Part shown: positions 6,903-12,483 of the stretch, piece by piece | How the letters are laid out: each line of letters opens with the position of its first letter | Numbering within the stretch: the first letter of the stretch is position 1 | Assembly (NCBI GenBank): GCA_049416425.1 | Contig: JBMSHD010000043.1 | Span: 1 to 16,093 of the forward strand | Reading direction: 5' to 3' | Length of the DNA: 16,093 nucleotides | From: JBMSHD01 sp049416425 | GTDB lineage: Bacteria > Pseudomonadota > Gammaproteobacteria > Francisellales > Francisellaceae | Notes under the pieces: generated by a model | The model's input: only the letters and a program-made list of their open reading frames with translations | The model's database searches: none | What the model was told of the DNA's origin: nothing | Position numbers and translations under genes: made by a program

Positions 6903-8360
6903 ATGACAGTCAGTTTTGAAAAGTCAATCGCCGGTCGTCGCAGCAATTCACAGCGCTGGCCTATCGACGGCAAAGGCAAAATCGATGCAAATTTATTAAG
7001 AAGTGATAAGCCTTTACTGCCAGAGTTGGGTGAGCTTGAGGTCGTCAGACATTTTACCAAACTATCGCAGAAAAATTTCTCGATTGATACGCAGTTCTAT
7101 CCGCTTGGATCCTGTACGATGAAATATAATCCGCGCATTGCCTTGAAATGTGCCTTTAATCCATCGGTTTTAAACATCCATCCCTATCAGCATACAGCAA
7201 GTTGGCAGGGGCTTTTGACCATGCTTTATGAGCTAAAAGAGATGCTAAAAGAGCTAACAGGTATGGCGGAGGTTTCGCTTGTGCCTTGTGCTGGTGCCCA
7301 GGGAGAGTTTGCCGGGGTGAAGATGATCAAGGCCTATCATATCGCCAATGGTCAGCCTGAGCGTGATGAGATCATCGTGCCCGATGCGGCTCATGGCACT
7401 AACCCTGCCACGGCGGTGATGGCTGGATGCAAGGTGATTGAAATTCCAACGTGTCTTGAAAGCGGCGATATCGATATTGAGGCTTTGAAAAAGGTGTTGG
7501 GACCAAAAACAGCCGGCATCATGTTGACCAATCCATCGACGATGGGGGTATTTGAGCGCCGAATCGAGGAAGTCTCACGATTGGTTCATGAAGCCGGGGG
7601 GCTTTTGTATTATGATGGCGCCAATCTCAATGCCATCATGGGTAAAGCTAAACCGGGCAAGATGGGTTTTGATGTCATGCATATGAATGTGCATAAAACC
7701 TTTGCCACGCCTCATGGCGGTGGCGGACCTGGTGGCGGCCCGATTGCGGTGAGTCGACGTCTTGTGCCTTTTCTGCCAATGCCGCAGATTGTCGAGAGAA
7801 AGGGTCAATTCTGTATCGAGGATGAGACTAGCCATCCTCACAGCATCGGTCACCTTCATGCCTTTATGGGCAATATCGGTGTGCTGATTCGAGCCTATGT
7901 CTATATCAAGATGCTTGGCGCCAATGGACTGACTATGGCCTCTGAGATCGCCACCTTAAATGCCAACTATATGATGGTTCGCTTGAAAGAAGCTGGTTTC
8001 ACCATTGCGCTGCCAAAGCGTCGCGCCTCTCACGAGTTTATCGTCTCACTGGCGCCTGAGAAAAAGGCATATGGTATCAATGCCAATGATTTTGCCAAGG
8101 CACTTTTGGATCATGATATGCATGCTCCAACCATGTATTTCCCGCTTCTGGTGGCAGAATGTCTGTTAATAGAACCAACTGAGACCGAATCAAAACAGCA
8201 GATGGATGCCTTTATCGATGCCATGATTGAGATCAGAGCACAGATTGAAAAAGATCCAGAAGCCATAAAAGCCGCACCAATAACGCAACCCGTCAGACGT
8301 GTCGATGATGTTAAAGCCGTCCGAGAGCTTGATATTGTTTTTGGTGGTTGTTGTTCTTAA
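6903..8360 (+). CDS. gcvPB: Glycine dehydrogenase (decarboxylating) subunit 2, GcvPB
   Basis: This is the PLP-binding subunit of the heteromeric P-protein. The Schiff-base lysine is Lys265 in HMNVHKTFATPHGGGGPG, followed by the glycine-rich loop typical of the family. Other landmarks are FYPLGSCTMKYNPR (65-78), PDAAHGTNPATAVMAG (160-175) and LTNPSTMGVFE (208-218). Its 485 residues equal the usual length of subunit 2. GGGGG at 6892-6896, within the last codons of gcvPA, lies six bases before the ATG, and the gap between the genes is a single base. It is the last gene of the operon. The following 167 bp to the convergent mip-like gene contain no obvious terminator. Confidence 0.96.
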   Translation: MTVSFEKSIAGRRSNSQRWPIDGKGKIDANLLRSDKPLLPELGELEVVRHFTKLSQKNFSIDTQFYPLGSCTMKYNPRIALKCAFNPSVLNIHPYQHTASWQGLLTMLYELKEMLKELTGMAEVSLVPCAGAQGEFAGVKMIKAYHIANGQPERDEIIVPDAAHGTNPATAVMAGCKVIEIPTCLESGDIDIEALKKVLGPKTAGIMLTNPSTMGVFERRIEEVSRLVHEAGGLLYYDGANLNAIMGKAKPGKMGFDVMHMNVHKTFATPHGGGGPGGGPIAVSRRLVPFLPMPQIVERKGQFCIEDETSHPHSIGHLHAFMGNIGVLIRAYVYIKMLGANGLTMASEIATLNANYMMVRLKEAGFTIALPKRRASHEFIVSLAPEKKAYGINANDFAKALLDHDMHAPTMYFPLLVAECLLIEPTETESKQQMDAFIDAMIEIRAQIEKDPEAIKAAPITQPVRRVDDVKAVRELDIVFGGCCS

Positions 8361-8527
8361 GCCTATGAGTTAGTTTGGCATATTTGAAAGTTAAGTCTAT
8401 GTTGTTGGTAATAACGATCTTTATTCAAAGTTCTATTTTTTGAAAACCGCCCCACAGACTTTTTGTCTTCGAAATAAGTCTTAGGCCTGAGAAATATTTT
8501 GAAGGAATTTAATGATAAAAGTATTTA
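8361..8527. other. Convergent intergenic spacer between gcvPB and the mip-like gene
   Basis: I see no open reading frame and no classic terminator. Weak dyads are AGACTT/AAGTCT (8456-8461 and 8476-8481, 14-nt loop) and TTCAAA/TTTGAA (8423-8428 and 8439-8444) overlapping a T run. Either could act as a poor bidirectional terminator. An imperfect direct repeat TTAAG(C/T)CTATG occurs near 8357 and 8391. Confidence 0.3.
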
Positions 8528-9358
8528 TTATTTACTGTCGCTGGCTTTATCTTTTTCAGCGGCTGCTTTTGCCGGAGGCTTGGCGCTGATGAGCTCAACC
8601 TTGAAGCTCAGTGCCTGATTAGGTCCAATCATCGGTGGAGCCATCTCACCATAAGCCTGAGCCGGTGCGCAGTAGAGAATAACGGTTGAACCAACCGGAA
8701 TCTGACTTAGGGCATCACTCCAACATGGGATGACTTGATTCAGTGGTAAGGTTGCTGGTTTGCCAGTCTTATCAGAACTGTCAAAGACTTTACCCAAAAG
8801 TTCGCCTTTTTCAAGCTGCGCCATGCCATCTTTGCTTTCTGAGAAAGCTTTGGCAGGGGTTGAGCCTGTGTAGTTAACTGTTACCGTGTCTTCTTTTGAA
8901 GGAACGGTTCCTTTTCCTTTGGTGATGACTTGATAATAAACACCATCGGATGCCTTGACGATACCAGGAATTTTTTCAACGGCTTTCATGAAGGACACAG
9001 ATGTTTTTTCATTGACACTGGATTCAGCCTGCAGTTTAGCCTGTGCTTTTTGAATCATCTCCTGCTGAAAACTCTGCATCATGGTTTTCATCTCCGCCTC
9101 ACTGAATTTGGCATCCTTACCAGACAGGCCAGTTGATGCACCGGCTTCCAAAGATTTGACATCCAGATCCATGCCTTGCTCTTTGAAGCCTTTACCCATT
9201 TCATAACCGATGATGTAGCTGACATCGTTCATGCTGACGTGTTTGGCCGCCATGGCTTTAGCCGGTTCGGTGGTTGTGGTCGTCGAGGCGTCAGCGGCAT
9301 AGGCACTGATAGATCCTGCCAGCAGTGCGCTTGCAAGTAGGGCGCTGATTTTTTTCAT
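8528..9358 (-). CDS. Mip/FkpA-like FKBP-type peptidyl-prolyl isomerase, exported
   Basis: This is a periplasmic or surface proline isomerase and chaperone of the Mip/FkpA family. A Sec signal peptide is clear (MKKISALLASALLAGSISAYA, likely cut after residue 21). The FKBP N-terminal dimerization helices span about 40-130, with SYIIGYEMGKGF. The FKBP domain spans about 140-260 and contains DTVTVNYTG, VFDSSDKTGKPATLPLNQVI, the active-site Trp213, AYGEMAPP and GPNQALSFKVELI. There are two oddities. About 18 extra residues (166-188 region) lie between YTG and VFDSS. The usual IPGW reads IPCW, and a second Cys (230) sits in the strand before the AYG loop. The C-terminus is a Lys/Ala-rich tail. AGGAG lies eight bases before the ATG. 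Mip proteins are virulence factors in some intracellular bacteria, but FkpA-type housekeeping is equally possible. Confidence 0.9.
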   Translation of the reverse strand: MKKISALLASALLAGSISAYAADASTTTTTEPAKAMAAKHVSMNDVSYIIGYEMGKGFKEQGMDLDVKSLEAGASTGLSGKDAKFSEAEMKTMMQSFQQEMIQKAQAKLQAESSVNEKTSVSFMKAVEKIPGIVKASDGVYYQVITKGKGTVPSKEDTVTVNYTGSTPAKAFSESKDGMAQLEKGELLGKVFDSSDKTGKPATLPLNQVIPCWSDALSQIPVGSTVILYCAPAQAYGEMAPPMIGPNQALSFKVELISAKPPAKAAAEKDKASDSK

Positions 9359-9400
9359 GTGTATTGCTCCTGTTATTAATCTAATTTAAGACACATAGTT

Positions 9401-9429
9401 ATGCTACGTTTGATGCGGATGTAAGTCAA
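9401..9429 (-). promoter_or_regulatory. Sigma70-type promoter of the mip-like gene
   Basis: Read on the minus strand, the -35 is TTGACT (9429-9424, five of six). The spacer is 17 bp and the -10 is TAGCAT (9406-9401, four of six). The expected start near 9394 leaves a leader of about 36 nt with AGGAG at 9371-9367. This separates the gene transcriptionally from uvrD upstream on the same strand. Confidence 0.6.
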
Positions 9430-9446
9430 TTGTCGTCACAGCAATA

Positions 9447-10178
9447 TTACAGTTTGCTGAGCTGACAGAGTTTAGCCAATAAAACTTTGATCCCACGAGA
9501 TGCCTTGAAATCAACATGATAACACATCTCATCATTTACTCCTTCTGCCTTGATAAAAACACCGATGCCAAATTTGGGGTGGCTGACAAATTCGCCTTGT
9601 TTGAATTTGGATGCATTGCTTTTCTGTTCGATAAACTCAAACGGTGAGATGCCAAAGCCGGGTTTTGCGGCTTTTTTATTTGATTGTCTAACCTCACTGA
9701 TGTAATGCTTAGGAATCTCGGCAATGAAGCGTGACTTCAGCTGATAATGAACATCACCATATTGATGGCGAACTTTAGCAAAGCTCAAGCTCAACGACTC
9801 CATGGCGCGAGTGATGCCAACATAACAGAGCCTTCTCTCTTCAGCCAGTTTTTCCTTTGAATCATGACTGCGAATAGAGGGAAAAATGCCTTCCTCAAGT
9901 CCGCTGATAAACACGTGGGAAAATTCCAGTCCTTTGGCACTGTGAATCGTCATCATCTGCACGGCATCGCTGTGTTCATCGGCTTGTAGCTCACCAGATT
10001 CCAAAACGGCAAACGTCAAGAATTCAGCCATGAGGTCTTCTTTGGCAACATCTTCAACAGGTGGAATAAATTCGCTAGCGGCATTGACCAGCTCTTTTAA
10101 ATTATCGAGTTTTTGACGCGCTTTCTCCGAACGATCTTGTTCATACATGGCAAAAAGCCCGGACGTATCGATGATCAT
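9447..10178 (-). CDS. uvrD: UvrD helicase, C-terminal portion downstream of an in-frame TAG
   Basis: This is the remainder of UvrD (DNA helicase II), 243 codons counted from the first ATG after the stop. It is in the same frame as the upstream part and continues its alignment: SGLFAMYEQDRSEKARQ corresponds to SGLRTMYEQEKGEKGQT of E. coli UvrD as I recall it. It holds motif V (TIHSAKGLEF, residues 77-86), motif VI (EERRLCYVGITRA, 113-125) and the C-terminal Tudor-like domain (GEFVSHPKFGIGVF, about 195-208). The residues for ATP hydrolysis look intact. On its own the fragment lacks Walker A and B and cannot be a helicase. Expression would need readthrough of the TAG or reinitiation at 10178, where the only nearby Shine-Dalgarno-like sequence is a weak AGAAG. 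Otherwise it is the dead end of a pseudogene. Confidence 0.88.
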   Translation of the reverse strand: MIIDTSGLFAMYEQDRSEKARQKLDNLKELVNAASEFIPPVEDVAKEDLMAEFLTFAVLESGELQADEHSDAVQMMTIHSAKGLEFSHVFISGLEEGIFPSIRSHDSKEKLAEERRLCYVGITRAMESLSLSFAKVRHQYGDVHYQLKSRFIAEIPKHYISEVRQSNKKAAKPGFGISPFEFIEQKSNASKFKQGEFVSHPKFGIGVFIKAEGVNDEMCYHVDFKASRGIKVLLAKLCQLSKL

Positions 10179-10184
10179 GCGCTT

Positions 10185-10187
10185 CTA
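10185..10187 (-). other. In-frame amber codon splitting uvrD
   Basis: On the minus strand the codons run CTG TCA CAG TAG AAG CGC ATG ATC ATC GAT. No frame change is needed on either side. The stop takes the place of one residue in the 2B region of the helicase. With that codon read as sense, the protein would be about 722 residues, against 720 for E. coli UvrD. TAG also ends murG, spoT and the gene ending at 12483, so it is a normal stop codon in this genome. Confidence 0.93.
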
Positions 10188-11621
10188 CTGTGACAGCGTC
10201 AGTTCATCTTTAAGAGTAGAGAATCCATCGATGAGCTCAATGAATCGGGCAATAGCACCTGCCGCTCTGGCTGAAGGGCGTTTCTGACTGATGAGTTCAT
10301 TGGCGGCCTGCCACATCGTCAGATTATGCAAATTAGCATGCTCACGGATAACATCGACAGATTTAAGCCCAATACCACGAGCGGGGGTGTTGATAATGCG
10401 TTCAAAAGCCATATTGTCGGCGTTATCGTTGATAAGCCTTAAATACGCCAGAGCATCTTTAATCTCGGCACGTTCAAAAAATCGTAATCCGCCATAGATT
10501 CGATAAGGCAGACTCGCACTCAAAAGTGCTTCTTCGAGCACGCGCGATTGTGCGTTTGAGCGATACAGGATGGCGATATCCTTGAGTTTTTTGCCATCGG
10601 CTTTAAGCGTCAAGATGCGATCGGTGATAAATTCGGCCTCATTGCGTTCATTAAAAGCTTCAAACAAGGAAATCTGATTGCCCTGCTTTTTATCTGACCA
10701 CAACGTTTTACCCAGGCGATCTTCATTGTGAGCAATCACGGCATTGGCGGCATCAAGAATGGTTTTGCTCGAGCGGTAATTCTGCTCCAGACGGATAATC
10801 TCAACCGGTGCCAAATCATCGATAAAATGCTGAATATTCTCGATTTTGGCACCCCGCCAGCCGTAGATGGACTGATCATCATCGCCAACGGCCATGATGT
10901 GATTGTCGTTTGAGACCAGCAATTTCAGCCACTGATACTGAATATGATTGGTGTCTTGAAATTCATCGACCAGAATGTGTTTAAAGCGGTTCTGATAATG
11001 TGCTCTTAGTATCTCATTGTCGCGTAAAAGTTCAAAGCTCGCCAACAGTAAGTCGGCAAAATCAAGCGTATTATCGGCTTTACGCTTGAGCTCATAGGCT
11101 TTATAAATTTTAAGATAATGGGCATCAAAGTCTGATTCTATCAGATCTTCAGGACGCAGTCCTTCATCTTTTTTGCCGTTGATGATGCTTTGTATCAATC
11201 GTGGTGGATAATATTTTTCATCGTAATTTAGGCTCTTTAGCACCTTTTTGATCAGCTGATATTGATCATCCTGATCGAGTACCGTGAAATGGCGGTCGAG
11301 TTTGATTTCAGTGGCATGCTGGCGCAAGAGTCGGTGAGAGATTCCATGAAAAGTACCGATCCATAAGCCACGGGTCGAAAATCCCAAGATGCTCTCGACA
11401 CGTTGGCGCATTTCTTTGGCAGCCTTGTTGGTGAATGTCACCGCTAGCATGTTTAAGGGGGAAATGCTACAGTTTTGATATAACCAGGCGATGCGGTGGG
11501 CAAGCACACGAGTCTTGCCGCTGCCGGCACCGGCTAAAATAAGGGCATTATGATCTGATATCGAGACGGCCGCCTGTTGTTCAGGGTTTAGATCTTGTAG
11601 TAATATATGCATGGTGTTCAA
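10185..11621 (-). CDS. uvrD: UvrD/DNA helicase II, N-terminal portion ending at an in-frame TAG
   Basis: UvrD is an SF1A 3'-5' helicase of mismatch repair and nucleotide excision repair. This part has 478 residues with motif I/Walker A AGAGSGKT (30-37), Ia VTFTNKAAKEM, TFHG (90-93), motif II VDEFQDT (218-224), motif III GDDDQSIYGWRGA (246-258), motif IV LEQNYRS (278-284), and ILYRSNAQSRVLEEAL. It stops within subdomain 2B and lacks motifs V and VI, which follow in frame in 9447-10178. The frame opens with TTG at 11621, overlapping the TGA of the upstream membrane-protein gene. An ATG three codons later (11612) is a good alternative, giving MHILLQDLNPEQ. Neither has a Shine-Dalgarno, which suggests coupling. 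Alone it could bind ATP and DNA but not unwind. A pseudogene, a sequencing error or a two-piece protein are all possible. Confidence 0.92.
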   Translation of the reverse strand: MNTMHILLQDLNPEQQAAVSISDHNALILAGAGSGKTRVLAHRIAWLYQNCSISPLNMLAVTFTNKAAKEMRQRVESILGFSTRGLWIGTFHGISHRLLRQHATEIKLDRHFTVLDQDDQYQLIKKVLKSLNYDEKYYPPRLIQSIINGKKDEGLRPEDLIESDFDAHYLKIYKAYELKRKADNTLDFADLLLASFELLRDNEILRAHYQNRFKHILVDEFQDTNHIQYQWLKLLVSNDNHIMAVGDDDQSIYGWRGAKIENIQHFIDDLAPVEIIRLEQNYRSSKTILDAANAVIAHNEDRLGKTLWSDKKQGNQISLFEAFNERNEAEFITDRILTLKADGKKLKDIAILYRSNAQSRVLEEALLSASLPYRIYGGLRFFERAEIKDALAYLRLINDNADNMAFERIINTPARGIGLKSVDVIREHANLHNLTMWQAANELISQKRPSARAAGAIARFIELIDGFSTLKDELTLSQ

Positions 11622-11893
11622 TGATAGTGGTGATGTTCGATAATGATTTTGCGAGGTTCATAGACTACGACCATGATCATCAGCACAAGCCAGACGATCA
11701 AGGTGGCGCCGAGCAACAGGTTGATGATTAAGATCAGAAAACGGTGGTCATGCTGTTTTTTAAAGGCGATGAGGCTCGGCAGAAAATAGACAAACAGAAC
11801 GATAATTGAAAAGGCAAGCATCAGTGAAAACGGCAGTAACCATAATAGTGCCGCCACGATGACGATAAACAGTAAAATATTGAAGAATTTCAT
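11618..11893 (-). CDS. Small membrane protein, superinfection-immunity (Imm_superinfect)-like
   Basis: The protein has 91 residues with three hydrophobic segments (about 4-22, 24-44 and 52-77) and a short charged tail ending in EHHHYH. The stretch YFLPSLIAF ... LIINLLLGATLIVWLVLMIM resembles the pattern of the superinfection-immunity family named after phage T4 Imm. In that family, 'P..iA' and 'N.llGWT.igWi..liWa' are typical. Most chromosomal members have no known function, so no phage-exclusion role should be assumed. The frame is open back to 11938, but the predicted start of transcription (about 11922) lies inside that extension. The ATG at 11893 has CGGA eight bases upstream; 11899 is an alternative. 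Its TGA overlaps the TTG start of uvrD, so the two genes are probably co-transcribed and coupled. Confidence 0.7.
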   Translation of the reverse strand: MKFFNILLFIVIVAALLWLLPFSLMLAFSIIVLFVYFLPSLIAFKKQHDHRFLILIINLLLGATLIVWLVLMIMVVVYEPRKIIIEHHHYH

Positions 11894-11928
11894 GGCCATA
11901 TTCCGGTTTAAATACAGTGATTGCTCGC

Positions 11929-11957
11929 ATTGTAACACAGAGCACGGTCGCTCACAA
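11929..11957 (-). promoter_or_regulatory. Promoter of the small membrane protein gene and uvrD
   Basis: On the minus strand the -35 is TTGTGA (11957-11952, four of six). The spacer is 17 bp. The extended -10 is TGTTACAAT, with the hexamer TACAAT at 11934-11929 (five of six). The start is expected near 11922, which rules out the longest open frame (start 11938) and places uvrD behind this gene in one operon. Confidence 0.6.
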
Positions 11958-12023
11958 TTTCATCATATAACATAAAGCAAGGCAAAAAACAGGTAGTGAT
12001 GATTAAAAAATGACCTATCATGG

Positions 12024-12052
12024 CTGATATTTGCCATTGATAATGCTATGAT
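12024..12052 (+). promoter_or_regulatory. Extended -10 promoter of the RMF-like gene
   Basis: CTGATA (12024-12029, four of six) is followed by a 17-bp spacer and TATGAT (12047-12052, five of six) with an upstream TGC, giving the extended -10 form TGCTATGAT. The start is expected near 12059, leaving a leader of about 17 nt that contains AAGGAT at 12061-12066. Confidence 0.6.
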
Positions 12053-12075
12053 GTGAGAAAAAGGATAATGAATAA

Positions 12076-12483
12076 ATGACACAGGAGAACCAAATAATGG
12101 AACAGGTCAACGATATCGATGGACGTCTCAAACTGATATTATCTGCGCAGATCGATAAACTGGATGAGTTGGAAAAGATCTGGATGCATGGTTATGCGCA
12201 TGGTCAGAAAGATAAAGAAGAGGCGGATAATCCATTTCCTGAAAATACGGTAGAGCATAATTACTGGCTTGAAGGCTTTGAGGCCGGTGAGTATGACGAG
12301 ACACCGCTTTTCCCCGAATATATTTCCGAACTGGCGGCGATGGAAGATGAAGAGATTCAACCTGAAATTATTGAGCGAAAACGTTTTCATCTCGATAAGG
12401 TTGATAAGCTCATTGCTTCGGCGGGAATGGGAATTGCAACGACTTCTATGGTTGCCGCCGTGTTGTTGAGCTTTATGGCTTAG
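12076..12483 (+). CDS. Acidic protein with RMF-like motif and C-terminal membrane helix
   Basis: I do not recognise this 135-residue protein as a named gene. The middle resembles ribosome modulation factor: GYAHG (39-43), NPFP (52-55) and YWLEGFEAG (63-71). E. coli RMF as I recall it has GYQAG, CPY and YWLGGWREA. The distance from Tyr to Pro is identical (13) and that from Pro to Trp is 11 against 10. Unlike RMF, which is about 55 residues and basic, this protein has an N-terminal helical extension and a strongly acidic region (79-100). A single hydrophobic helix lies near the C-terminus (about 112-134), suggesting a tail-anchored protein. A second ATG at 12097 has a better Shine-Dalgarno (AGGAG, 12083-12087). 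The 3' end overlaps the convergent chitinase gene by 4 bp. Family membership is an inference; that it is a real gene is well supported by the promoter and ribosome binding sites. Confidence 0.75.
   Translation: MTQENQIMEQVNDIDGRLKLILSAQIDKLDELEKIWMHGYAHGQKDKEEADNPFPENTVEHNYWLEGFEAGEYDETPLFPEYISELAAMEDEEIQPEIIERKRFHLDKVDKLIASAGMGIATTSMVAAVLLSFMA

Noticed and set aside
8456..8481. Possible rho-independent terminator for gcvPB or the mip-like gene
   Set aside because: The stem is only six pairs with a 14-nt loop, and no T run follows the stem in either direction.
10185..10187. Genome-wide reassignment of TAG to a sense codon
   Set aside because: TAG also ends murG, spoT and the gene at 12076-12483 at the expected family lengths, so it works as a stop here.
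11894..11938. Upstream extension of the small membrane protein to the ATG at 11938
   Set aside because: The predicted -10 (11934-11929) and start of transcription lie inside this extension, and the added residues are not membrane-like.
12272..12470. 66-codon + strand frame overlapping the RMF-like gene
   Set aside because: The other frame has a promoter, two plausible ribosome binding sites and coherent protein features. This one is an out-of-frame shadow.
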